Shown here piece by piece: positions 22,927 to 32,950 of a stretch of 64,000 nt of DNA. The stretch is from Panopea generosa (Eukaryota; Mollusca; Bivalvia; Adapedonta; Hiatellidae). Both the position numbers and the translations under genes were made by a program. Below the pieces are notes generated by a model. It saw only the letters and a list, made by a program, of their open reading frames with translations, was not told where the DNA came from and searched no databases. Where the stretch lies: NCBI GenBank assembly GCA_029582155.1, contig CM055895.1, positions 44,536,578-44,600,577 of the forward strand. Direction: 5' to 3'. Position 1 is the stretch's first letter. Each line of letters begins with the position of its first letter.

Positions 22927-23256
22927 TTCTTGATACACTGCCTTCGAGTGACTAAGTTTAACTGTGTAGAAATGGGTAAATATGTAATAATCTTTTGACA
23001 TCAAATAGTATAAGCATGTTTAGTGCTGACTTTAAACGATATAACGCGAGTAAACAATTATAAACACTTCAGCTTCTGATCGTAAAATATTATGTTTCAG
23101 AAAAACAAAGACATGTTTCATAACAAAACGTTTTTTAAAATGTCTGCATTTATAGGATTTCATCAATAAAACATTGTTTAATATTTTATCAAACAACCCT
23201 GATGTCTCTTTAATAGTAAAGTGTTGGTATTGATTTTAAAGGCAGTGTATCAAGAA
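22927..23256. mobile_element. 330-bp MITE-like element with 18-bp perfect TIRs
   Basis: TTCTTGATACACTGCCTT (22,927-22,944) is perfectly inverted at 23,239-23,256. The interior is AT-rich and non-coding. No convincing target-site duplication flanks it, so it may be old or the TIRs may be internal to a larger element. The size and structure suit a non-autonomous DNA transposon. Confidence 0.65.
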
Positions 23257-23954
23257 AATAGAAAAATACAAAATTGAATTAAAATGAATGTAAAAATTTC
23301 TAATTATCAATTATAACTAAAATTATCTGGAATTTTGAATTTGAAAAGCGAAACATATTCAGCAGGAGCTGGCCAAACCATTCTGACACGACACTCGAAC
23401 ATGCGTAAGATATGTCCCAGATAAATATCGCATTTGCATACTGATAACTAGAAACGTACTCGAGTCAAAATAGCAAAAATCTTGTTTCCAAAACATGGCA
23501 AACGAACTTTTGCAAATCGTAACTGGGAATGAAACATTGGTTCATTTTTTCGGAGTCTCAGCAAACGGTGAACAACAAGGTATGTGCAACAAGACATAAT
23601 ATGCGGTCCTTATTTGTAAAACGAACCAGCAGTGTCCAAAATGTATTCAGTGTCCAAATAGGTCATGCCATATCAATGTACTACTTGAATGTCATTCTAC
23701 ATGCGAAAGATGCCGGCAAAATTGAAGAAATACTCCATTAAACGCCATCCTATATGAATGATCCTTTCACAATCGAAAATATAATTTTCACAAGATTGAC
23801 ATATTATCCTGGTGAATTTGTAGGTTTTCAATTTAAACGTCCGGTTTCCTTTTACGTGTGGCATTCATTAGGGCTTTTCGTTAAACCTGTAATATTCAAA
23901 ATGCCTATATTTAACTTTCTCAAAACATGTTAATTATATTATTTTGTGCATGTG
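23257..23954. other. Intergenic, nothing recognised
   Basis: A 70-codon frame at 23,529-23,741 has no recognisable similarity. No gene called. Confidence 0.4.
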
Positions 23955-24258
23955 AACTATTTAAATATAAACACTAAAACCATATAAACTAATGGTAAGT
24001 AGCTATTTAAATATAAACACTCAAAACATGTTAACTAATGGTAAGTAGATATTTGAATATAAACAATAAAAACATATAAACTAATGATAAGTAGCTATTT
24101 AAATATAAACACTCAAAACATGTTAACTAATGGTAAGTAGCTATTTAGATATAACACTAAAAACATGTAAACTAATGGTAAGTAGCTATTTAAATATAAA
24201 AATTAAAACATGTAAATTAATGGTAAGTAGCTATTTAAATATAAACACTAAAACACAT
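23955..24258 (+). repeat. 47-bp tandem array, ~6.5 units
   Basis: The unit contains TAAACTAATGGTAAGTAGCT, then ATTTAAATATAAACAC. Nearly every unit contains GGTAAGTAG, a consensus 5' splice site; one has GATAAGTAG. Units differ by point changes and 1-2 base indels. Confidence 0.92.
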
Positions 24259-24884
24259 GGTGTAGCAAAATACCTTGGGAATCCATGAAGAACAGGAACA
24301 TGAAACGTGATGCTGATACGGATGTCTTAGCTGTTGTCGGTAATATGGTAATTTGGGGGCGGGATTTCCAAACAAATCGATGTTATTATTGTCTCAGGTT
24401 CATTCATATAAACTGATGCGAATTTCATCTGTCATAATAAGTTTTTTTCCGAAAGCGTTCTTTCTTACGCTCATTGCGGCCAAAAAATCCATTTGAGGCT
24501 CTGACGCGTTGAACTTGTTCTTCTATAGAAGAATAGAAGTATTGGTAACCACGTATAACAAAGTGGTATGTCATCTACAGTTGGAAAGTAAAATAAAATG
24601 TCGACTTTTCTTAAAGGTCTAATTAGGCGGCAGTATTAAAAAATTGTATACAGATGTATTTACTCTAGGTCATTTTTTTTCTTTTGTGTCATATTTTGTT
24701 TAGCTATATTTTAAGAAAAAATAAATGGAAACAGTTCATAACATTAATTTTGATGTTTATATCAAACGTAGAAAAGCCATTAACAAAAGCAATACATACT
24801 GAATGTGGCTATACTATTATATACTCGTACGCTGTTTATTTTTATTTGTCGACTGGATGCCATGTTCAATTGCTTTTAAATGGT
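24259..24884. other. Intergenic, nothing recognised
   Basis: No recognisable coding sequence. The 88-codon frame starting at 24,684 runs into the SINE and is not a gene. Confidence 0.4.
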
Positions 24885-25113
24885 TCTCCGTTGCCGAGTG
24901 GTCTAACGAGCCGCCTTAAGATCAGTAACCTCCCAATACTAAGGTCATAGGTTCGAGTCGGCTCCAAATAACTTTTATCTGAGAAACTTGTCAGTTTCTT
25001 GTAGAAAAACGGTAGCTTACTCGATTTATTCTGAGGTCTTCCTCCACCAATAAAACTGGATATGCCATATATAACATGAAATATGTTGAAAATGGCGTTA
25101 AACCACGTTCAAT
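24885..25113 (+). repeat. tRNA-derived SINE, full head, plus strand
   Basis: The A-box region GTTGCCGAGTGGTCTAACGA and B-box GGTTCGAGTC form a Leu/Ser-type tRNA head. A body follows with AGAAACTTGTCAGTTTCTTG, TTCTGAGGTCTTCCTCCACC and AATAAAACTGGATATGCC, then a tail TGTTGAAAATGGCGTTAAAC. GTTCAAT occurs at 24,864 and again at 25,107 as a possible target-site duplication. This copy shows the family's full order. Confidence 0.88.
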
Positions 25114-25856
25114 AGTTTTTGAACGATTGCATTTTTAGAGTATGCCATATTTCCCCCCTAACATCTTCACCTACACCTTATTTAGTGTTACATTACTGTT
25201 CATTGCACTTTAAATCAATTCACTTTGAAGTGCGTCGTATTTTTTGCAAGGTCACTTCTTCTTGCACATGAACGTGTTAGTATCACATTTATTACGACAT
25301 ATGCAGTACATTAATACAAGAGTGTTATTTGCCATTTTCTCGCTGAACCCAAATAGTGATATATAAACTAAATGACTATCTGTCTGATTGGTCTGTTCGG
25401 TAGTCAAACTTGGAATATGAGTATGAATATTATCCTTAAACAACTTATTCGTTCCTCGTGTTAAATGAATCTGTCTTCTCCATCGCAATATATTATTTTG
25501 GTATGTTTGAGTATATATATATATGCATGATACTTTTTAGCCAATTTTAAAAGTTTGAAAAATCCTGATATATTCCCTTTGAAAATTACATGATTGCTGT
25601 TACATATATACCCAGAGTACGGAATCGCAAGAGAATCAATGTCAGGTCTGTTATACAAAGTAGTTGTGTTCCCTACTTCCCAGTAAAATAACCGAGCGCA
25701 GCTCATGAAACAGACTATAGCGTTGATTGGCGTTTATTTGCAGGGCACTCTCTCAACATGAAACTTTGTACGTTACGTAATCTCATGCACCTCTGACCTC
25801 TGTTTATGTTGATTGGCTTTCTTTCTGGACCACTGGAATTTTACTATTGCTAGCAA
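25114..25856. other. Intergenic; diverged relative of 81-215 at 25487-25600
   Basis: 25,487-25,600 shares AATATATTATTTTG, a TATATATATAT run, and CCTGATA(C/T)ATTCC with 81-215 of copy A. Two short minus-strand frames here have no recognisable similarity. ATTGG boxes at 25,725 and 25,811 lie upstream of the candidate peptide gene. Confidence 0.4.
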
Positions 25857-25930
25857 ATGAAGAGTCTTCTTTATCAATTGTCTATCGTCTTCTTTGTGAT
25901 AGCATCTGGATCGGCAAGCAATGTTGCGGA
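25857..25930 (+). CDS. Candidate exon 1, signal peptide of a small secreted peptide
   Basis: An ATG at 25,857 opens a textbook signal peptide: a Lys near the start, a hydrophobic core of about 12 residues (Leu, Ile, Val, Phe), then small residues with a likely cleavage after Ala-Ser near residue 20-21. A GTAACT donor follows at 25,931, giving a 74-nt exon that ends in phase 2. Without splicing the frame stops one codon later. A compatible second exon lies at 26,305-26,449 across a 374-nt intron. I know no named family that matches. Hydrophobic starts do arise by chance in T-rich DNA, and no TATA box is evident, so this stays a candidate. Confidence 0.3.
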
Positions 25931-26304
25931 GTAACTTGTGATGTGGTTTCGTCGTTAAGCTTATACATAAGAATGAATTTTATATATTAGTATGAAAGTG
26001 TACGCCTATATAACCAATGAGCTGGATAATGACTTTTACAAATCACTTAAGTTAATCTCCTGAAGCTTTGGTTAAATCCCGTCACGTAATAATAAAGTGT
26101 GACTGCGCCGACGTACGATGTAGATGTAAGGGTTTCTATCCGTATCTAGAATAGAACGTAGTGTAGTGTACGAAGGCGGTTCAATTAGTAATATGTTATA
26201 CGTCCCATAAATTATGAACTGTAAACATGTAAATCGTGAAGTTTCAATCTGATATATCTACTTGTTATGCATCCGATTATACCAACAATGCGTGCGATTT
26301 CCAG

Positions 26305-26449
26305 AAGAATTTTCACCGAAGTCTTGAATACACACAGTCGTATGCACTTCAGTCAATTATATTGGAAAAAGAGCTGCTCAAATACGGAGATGTATGAATG
26401 CGTATTGAACAAGTGGTGTACGTGCATTACAGTTTGTATATGTACATAG
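26305..26449 (+). CDS. Candidate exon 2, cysteine-rich C-terminus
   Basis: It follows a TTTCCAG acceptor. Joined in phase to 25,857-25,930 it completes a 72-codon frame ending in TAG at 26,447. The last ~25 residues hold six cysteines spaced C-x7-C-x5-C-x-C-x3-C-x-C, preceded by a Lys-Lys pair that could be a processing or charged site. A second acceptor (CACTTCAG, exon from 26,353) also keeps the frame and would shorten the pro-region. Layout and size resemble secreted defence or signalling peptides, but I assign no function. The cysteine codons fall in a TGT/TGC-rich stretch, so low-complexity chance is the main alternative. Confidence 0.28.
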
Positions 26450-26949
26450 TTATAGAAAGAAATTTAAACATTTGTTCACAATTTCAAGCCCATAGAAAGA
26501 ATGACAGCAAAATATGGCCATCAGACAGACAAAGCTATTGCATCACAAACACAATATTTCAGTTTCTGAAGGGTACACACAAAACGGACATAATATGGAA
26601 GAGATGAAACGACTGAACAAGCGCATTTCTGTTAAAGGAGATTATTTGTAGATATAAACCAAATGATTCACTTGTAATCGATTCCTGGTACATGAAAATA
26701 TAAGCTATATGTTACCTTTAATGTTTTATGATCATGTAAACTGATATTAAATATAAAAAGAACATTCAAAACTTCAAGTATTTAATATATACCAGACATT
26801 TATTTTGGGTATCTGGTGGTTACATATATATGGTTATACTTATAGGGCTACCATTGCTTAAGTATGTTGAGTATGTATACGTGCTTTCTGTGTATAACTA
26901 CAGCATGTTTAACAAGATGGCGATGTTCTCTACTCACCTGTTTCATGTT
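26450..26949. other. Intergenic, nothing recognised
   Basis: AT-rich sequence up to the Ty3/Gypsy terminal repeat. A 69-codon frame (26,398-26,607) overlaps the candidate exon in another phase and is not called. Confidence 0.4.
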
Positions 26950-26990
26950 TGTAACATGATACCTCAAGATGCAAGAACAATAACATAACA
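26950..26990 (+). repeat. 5' terminal repeat (LTR), 41 bp
   Basis: Begins TGTAACAT and ends ATAACATAACA directly before the primer-binding site. It matches 31,242-31,299 apart from a 17-bp segment present only in the 3' copy and a few substitutions. 41 bp is far shorter than usual LTRs. Confidence 0.7.
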
Positions 26991-27000
26991 TGGTATCAGA
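26991..27000 (+). promoter_or_regulatory. Primer-binding site
   Basis: TGGTATCAGA directly follows the 5' terminal repeat. This is the sequence many LTR elements use to pair with the 3' end of initiator methionine tRNA. Confidence 0.75.
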
Positions 27001-27086
27001 ATATTATGAACTCATCACTCACTCTGGAGATTAATTGTGAACATTCTTAAGTAGCAAGTATTTAATTAAGTGTTAATTTCACAATT

Positions 27087-27895
27087 TTGGATCTTAATGG
27101 CAAGCCTGTGCCATGCATGAACTGGTACAGTTCAAACCTTCCAGAGGCATGGAAGAAATTTCAGGAGCACTGCGACCTTGTTTACCAAGGTTTGCTAAAG
27201 GACAAAGAGGAAAGTGTCCAAGTGACGTATTTATTATTATGGATGGGAGAAAAAGGCAGGGACATTTTTGCAACTCTCAACCTCTCAGCATCTGATAAAC
27301 AAAAGCGATCTGTGAGGTAGTAAAGAAACATTTGCAGCAAACAATAAAGCCTGTGTTTGAAAGATATCGTTTCAATAATGAAACACAAGGGGAGCAGACA
27401 TTTGAACATTTTTTAACAAAACTTCGCGTGCTCGCAAATGACTGGCTACACAGACAGGGATGAAATGATCACGGATAGACTAGTATTTGGTGTGACATCC
27501 CAAAGAATCAGAGAAAAACTGATTAACGAAGGAGAGAAATTGACACTCAACAAGTCAATCCAAATATGCCAGTCATTTGAATATGCACAGGAACAATTGC
27601 GAGAAATGCAGCCGCAAGCTTCAGCATCCACTGTCAACACCGTTGACAGGTCTTACCAGAAGGGGGTCAGAAAAACTGATCATAACAACTCAGGCCAGCC
27701 TGGTCATAATACCTCAGGGCAGGGGGAGAGGAAAGGATCAACTTGGCGGCAAGGGAACACCAAACAAGGAAATGCCAGACAACAGTGCCAAAATTGCGGC
27801 AAACAACATAATAAATCACAAGTGTGTCCTGCTAAAGGAAAATAGTGTTTTAAATGTAAAAATTGGAACCATATTGGATCTGTATGTATATCCAG
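27087..27895 (+). pseudogene. gag remnant with zinc knuckles
   Basis: Capsid-like sequence begins at 27,087. It shifts frame near 27,305, continues as KPVFERYRFNNETQGEQTFE in another phase, and returns to the first phase near 27,440. The C-terminal nucleocapsid has C-x2-C-x3-H-x5-C (CQNCGKQHNKSQVC, ~27,785) and, after a stop at 27,843, a second knuckle CFKCKNWNHIGSVC. Two adjacent knuckles are typical of this lineage. The two frameshifts and the stop make it non-functional. Confidence 0.82.
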
Positions 27896-28220
27896 TGTAA
27901 ATGACATTAGGATTTCAAACTTTAATAACTTGGATAGTTATTATGCTCAGGATTTAATTATTGATAGTGTTGAATCAAACATTATCAATGGGCAGTTATT
28001 TGTAGAATTTTAGGTAGGTCATTCCAAAAAATGTATCAAGTTTTAACAGGCAGTCAAGTGAATATTTTACCATATAAGCTATGAACTAAACATAAAGAGA
28101 TGCATTACTCTTCAGTGTAATCACCCGGTAACTGGTAAAAAGGATGCTATTTTGTTCTATATTGTGAACACAAGGTAACCGCCACTGTTAGGGGTTCATT
28201 CTTGCATCGATTTTGGTCTT
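27896..28220 (+). pseudogene. Protease region remnant
   Basis: The interval between nucleocapsid and RT, where the aspartic protease should be, contains at least three stops. No D-T/S-G triad is readable. A degenerate segment with IFYHISYELNIK is where the post-active-site strand would fall. Confidence 0.55.
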
Positions 28221-29832
28221 GTGAACCTCATATACTCAGCAATGTTTGAAATTCTCAAGGCAACACTCAAAAAGTTGTCCGTCGTAAGGGAGCATTCTGA
28301 GGTTTTCAATGGCATAGGACTTTTCCCAGGGGAATGTAAAATCCACATTGATCCCTCAGTTACATCTGTTGTGCACTCACTGCGTAAAGTCCCAGTAGCT
28401 TAACATGAAAAGGTAAAAAATGAATTGTCAATAATGAAAGAACTTTGGGATATAGTCAAAATCAGTGAACCAACAGAATGGGTCAGCTCCATGGTAGTAG
28501 CTGAAAAAAGCAATGGGAATATAAGAATCTGCTTAGGCCCTAGGGACCTGAATAAGGCCATACAACGTCCTCATTACCCCTTGAGAACACTTGATTATAT
28601 TTTGCCAGATCTGTCAGGTGCAAAATATTCTACAAAGCTTGATGCCATGTTTGGATATTGGGCCTTGAAACTCGAACACGAGTCTTCATTCCATACAAGC
28701 GTCAATACCATATTTGGGCGTTACAGATATTTTCGTGTTCCATTTGGTTTGAAATTCAGTGGTGATCTGTTTGTACGTAAAATTGATGAATGCTTTGAAG
28801 GTATTTCTGGTGTTGTCGCCATGGTCGATGATATCCTTGTATTTGGTAAAACCAGAGAAGAACATGACAAAGCTCTTCGGGCTGTGTTACAAAGGTCAAA
28901 AAGCAGGGTGTTCGCTTTAATGAAGACAAACTAGCAGTTTGCGTCTCTGAAGTAGAGTATTTTGGTCATTTACTTACTTCAGAAGGATTAAAACCTGACC
29001 CTGCCAAGGTCACGGCTATTGAAAAAATGCAACCCCCTCCAAATAAGGCAGAATTTGAGACCGTTTTAGGTATGGTAAATTACCTAGCACGATTTGCACC
29101 AAAACATTTAGAGGTTATAGCTCCCATGAGACAATTATTAGCAAAGAATATTGCGTTTAGTTGGAAAAAGCCCCAAAGTAATGCATTTGCATTAATGAAG
29201 CAAATCCTCACGAAACTTAGTCAGGTATTAACATACTTTGATCAAGCAAAGACATTAACTTTGCAAGTTGATGCTTCCAAATTTGGCCTAGGAACCACAC
29301 TCCTACAAGAAGGGAAACCGATAGCATACGCCTCTAAATCTCTTACCCCCTACGAGGTTAACTACGCACAATTTGAAAAAGAAAAGTATGCTATTCTATT
29401 TGGGTGTAGGAGATTCCATCATTTTCTATATGTCGGAAAGTTCAAGTGCAGAGTGATCACTTGCCATTGATTTCAATTTTCAAAAAGTCAATCAACTCTG
29501 CCCCTGCTCGTCTGCAAAGAAGGCTGTTACAATTACAAAGGTATGACCTTGAGGTTAAACACTATCCATCAAAACAGGTCCCAGTTGCAGACAATTTAAG
29601 CAGAAACTTTGTCAATGACACATTTCCCGAACTATCAGCAGGAATGGACATGCAGGTACATTTAGTCATGTCAAATTTACCTGTATCTGACAGAAAGTTG
29701 CAAGAAATACAGTATCTTACTGACAAAGATGAAACATTAGTTTTACTAAGAGAGACTATTATCAATGGCCTAATTCCAGACACCATTGTCCGTCCCAGAT
29801 CTTACCCTACTGGAACTATAAGGATGAATTGA
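28221..29832 (+). pseudogene. Reverse transcriptase and RNase H remnant
   Basis: RT blocks in order: WVSSMVVAEKSNGNIRICLG (~28,480), LDAMFGYWALKLEHESS, the VPFGLK block, and catalytic VDDILVFGK (~28,827) with both aspartates present. One stop (28,401) precedes the RT. A frameshift at the AAAAA run near 28,895 moves the thumb and RNase H to another phase. RNase H is readable: LQVDASKFGLG (~29,265), IAYASKSLTPYE. A further shift near 29,455 is followed by HYPSKQVPVADNLSR. Confidence 0.85.
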
Positions 29833-30974
29833 CCATTGTTAATGGGTTAATAATGAAGGGCAACAAAATAATCATTCCACATTCCTTGAGATCACAAATG
29901 CTTGAATTGATGCATTCGGGTCATTTTGGTGTAGAAAAGTGCTTAAGAAGAGCAAGGGATGTCATATTTTGGCCTGGAATTTCTAGCGAAATTAATGACA
30001 TGGTACTTAGCTGCAACATATGTTTAGAAGAAAGATCATCAACTCCCAAAGAACCCTTAATTCCTACAGAGATTCCAGATTATCCATGGCAGATAATTGG
30101 TACTGATCTGTTCACATGGGATAATAAAAATTACTTGCTAGCAGTAGACCACTATAGAAAGTATTTTGAAGTTAAAGAAATCTCCAGCATGAAAAACGGC
30201 ATGATCATTTGGAAAATGAAAGGGATAATGGGCAGATGGGGGATTGGTGAGGTCATATCTGATGGTGGGCCCTGCTACAGTTCACAGGAATTTGGTCACT
30301 ATGCCAAAGAATGGGATTTTAATCACCAAATGATTAGTCCTTATCACAATCAGGCAAATGGGTTATCTGAGAAATATGTCTCCATTTGCAAGAAAATACT
30401 CATGAAGGCCAAAGAAAGTAAAAGGAACCCCATGATTGGTATTTTAGAATACCGGACCACACCGCTGATGTCAGTTTATTCCCCTGCACAACTTTCAACG
30501 GGCAGACAGTTGCGCTCAATCCTTCCAACATCAATAGAAAACCTGAAACCCAAAACACTATCTCCAAATACAGTAAGGGAGAATATTAAAGCAAACAAGA
30601 AAAGGGAAAAAAGATACTATGTTAGGCAGGCAAAACAGTTAGATCCCTTAGAAATAGGTCAGTCTTCACGTATACAGCAGCAGGACAAAACTTGGAAACC
30701 TGCCATTGTAATTGACAAACGCAATGAAAGGTCATACACTGTACAGTGCCCTGATGGGTTAAAGTACACCAGAAACAGACGGGATTTGTTAAATTCAATG
30801 GAACCCATTCAGAAAACTTCTGCCTTAGATCCTGAAATACCATCTTTACAAAACAATAACCAGACAAATTCTGATTCTGAGATCAAACAAACATTCTCTT
30901 CACAACAGCCTGCAAATACCTCCCAGGAGCAAGATTCTAATGTGTATATTACGAGATCAGAAAGCGGTGATTGA
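29833..30974 (+). pseudogene. Integrase, longest open part of the element
   Basis: About 380 codons stay open. The zinc-binding region is HSGHFGVEKCLRRARDVIFW followed by CNIC. The catalytic triad is readable as D in GTDLF (~30,100), D in ISDGGPCY (~30,260) and E in NGLSEKYV (~30,365). A C-terminal DNA-binding region (QDKTWKPAIVIDKRNERSY) and a Gln/Ser-rich tail follow. The frame joins the upstream sequence only through a shift near 29,800, so no intact polyprotein is made. The segment between D1 and D2 looks shortened. Confidence 0.85.
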
Positions 30975-31241
30975 ACATGTATAACAGTACATTAACTATT
31001 AGTCATGGACTATTCCCATAGAAGTGATAATAGTTTACTGTCTATCATTGACCGAGTCTATAAAAGTGATAACAAGGATATCCGATATTAACTTTGCATT
31101 AATGATTTTAGAACAGAAAACTATCTCTGTGATGAACGACCACTTCCTCAATCATGCGATTCATAATGACACTGTAAGATGATCAGCATTTTTTTCGAGT
31201 GAACATTGCTTATGCAACAATTCATTTTATAAGAAGGGAGA

Positions 31242-31299
31242 TGTAACATTTTACCTCAGTATCTGTATTATTCCCAGATGCAAGAACAATAACATAACA
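31242..31299 (+). repeat. 3' terminal repeat (LTR), 58 bp
   Basis: Preceded by a polypurine tract AAGAAGGGAGA (31,231-31,241). It begins TGTAACAT and ends ATAACATAACA like the 5' copy, with an extra 17 bp (GTATCTGTATTATTCCC) in the middle. Confidence 0.7.
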
Positions 31300-31904
31300 A
31301 GTTTAAGCTATGTTTAATGCAATGCTACAAGGAAGCTGTGACCAAGAAGAATATTTTAACAATAACTCCGATATATACAATATTATATATATATTATCCT
31401 ATATGGCAGGCTTCTCCACAGGCCATTTAAGCACAGGGGCATTTCCGCCGAAACAGGTTGGGTAATGCTAGATACAAAGCGACTTATGAGCTAAAATGGC
31501 CCATACGCTCGGATCGCATACGTCATTGATTGTTGCGTTCTGCTCAATCAGACTATCGTAACCGCCTCGGAAGCTCCTTATTCTTTAGGAGGAAATCGGA
31601 GATAGGAAACATGAAATACCAAACATGATCTACAATTTAGTTATACAATTATGTTTTATGGATGAATAATAAAGCGCATGGTTTGCCTTTATTTGTGTTA
31701 ATACAATATTTCTTTTGTTTAAGAAATAGGTAATCGAAAAGATGACGTATTACCAATTCAGGGACGTAGATAGCCCCAAAAAATTATGCGCATGCCATCA
31801 CAAGTGGGGTCCAGGGGCATGCCCCATCGCGTGTTTTTTTGTAAGTGTATAATGGCTCTGGTGCGTTTTAACGTATATTTAATACCACTGATATATATAT
31901 AGCT
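31300..31904. other. Intergenic, GC-palindrome repeat trace
   Basis: Contains the palindrome GGGGCATGCCCC (31,813-31,824) in a GTGGGGTCCA context common in invertebrate dispersed repeats. No gene recognised. Confidence 0.45.
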
Positions 31905-32006
31905 ATTGCACCAGAAAATGGATCTAACAATGCAGATTGTACTGTATCTATTTTTCTAAATCAGGTGGATCCAATGGCAGATTGCACCAGTAAATTGATC
32001 TAACAA
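31905..32006 (-). repeat. Inverted head of the 73-bp satellite
   Basis: About 1.4 monomers in reverse orientation. ATTGCACCAGTAAATTGATC at 31,981 is part of a 21-bp exact inversion of 32,071-32,091, across a ~69-nt spacer. Confidence 0.9.
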
Positions 32007-32067
32007 TGCAGAAAGTAAACATCAGCCAGTGTACATCAGCATTATAAATATATAGTTTTACCTGCTT

Positions 32068-32950
32068 TAGAGATCAATTTACTGGTGCAATCCGCATTTG
32101 GACCTCACCTGATATAGAAATATACAGTATTTTCTGCATTGCAAGATCCATTTACTGGTGCAATCCGCCACTGGACCTCATCTGATATAGAAATATAAAT
32201 TTATTTCTATATTGCTAGATCCATTTACTGATGCAATCCGCCATTGGACCCCACCTGATATAGAAAAATGCAGTACTTTCTGAATTGTGAGATCCATTAA
32301 CTGCTGCAATCCGCCATTGGACCTCACCTAATATAGAAATATACAGTACTTTCTGCACGGTTAGATACATTTACTGGTGTAATCCGCCATTGGACCACAC
32401 CTGATATAGAACAATACATTATGTTCTGCATTGTGAGATTAATTTACTGATGCAATCCACCATTGGACCCCATCTGATATAGAAATACTTTCTGCATTGT
32501 GAGATCCATTTACTGCTGCAATGCACCATTGGACCCCATCTGATATAGAAATATACAGTACTTTCTGCATTGTGAGATCCATTTACTGGTGCGATCCGCC
32601 ATTGGACCTCACCTGATATTGAAATATACAGTATTTTCTGCATTATTAGATTCATTTACTGGTGCAATCCGCTATTGGACCTCACCTGATATAGAAATAT
32701 ACAGTACTTTCTGATTTGTTAGATCCATTTACTGGTGCAATCCGCCAATGGACCTCAACTGATATAGGAAGATACAGTACGTTCTGCATTGTGAGATCCA
32801 TTAACTGGTCTACTCCGCCACTGGTCCTCACCTGATATAGAAAGATACAGTTCTTTCTGCATTTTGAGATCCATTTACTGGTACAATTCCCACTGGACCT
32901 CAACTGAGTGGTTCAATCAGCCATTGGACCTCACCTGATACAGAAATAGT
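32068..32950 (+). repeat. 73-bp satellite, 12 units
   Basis: Monomers counted by the ACTG of (T)TTACTGGTGCAATCC fall at 32,081, 32,154, 32,227, 32,300, 32,373, 32,446, 32,512, 32,585, 32,658, 32,731, 32,804 and 32,877. Every period is 73 except one of 66 (7-bp deletion). The last unit is followed by a scrambled partial. Minus-strand frames over it are repeat translations. Confidence 0.96.

Larger units (their letters stand above)
26950..31299 (+). mobile_element. Ty3/Gypsy LTR retrotransposon, inactivated, short LTRs
   Basis: A complete but broken element: short terminal repeat, primer-binding site, gag, protease remnant, RT, RNase H, integrase, polypurine tract and second terminal repeat. 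It has the gag-pol style of the K02A2.6-like animal lineage. Several frameshifts and stops separate the domains. No clear 4-5 bp target-site duplication is seen (ATGTT on the left, AGTTT on the right). Confidence 0.88.

Noticed and set aside
26945..31304. Target-site duplication around the first Ty3/Gypsy element
   Set aside because: The flanks ATGTT and AGTTT are similar but not identical, and I could not find a better register.
32419..32903. Two minus-strand frames with internal repeats
   Set aside because: Read through the 73-bp satellite; the repeated residues reflect monomer repetition.
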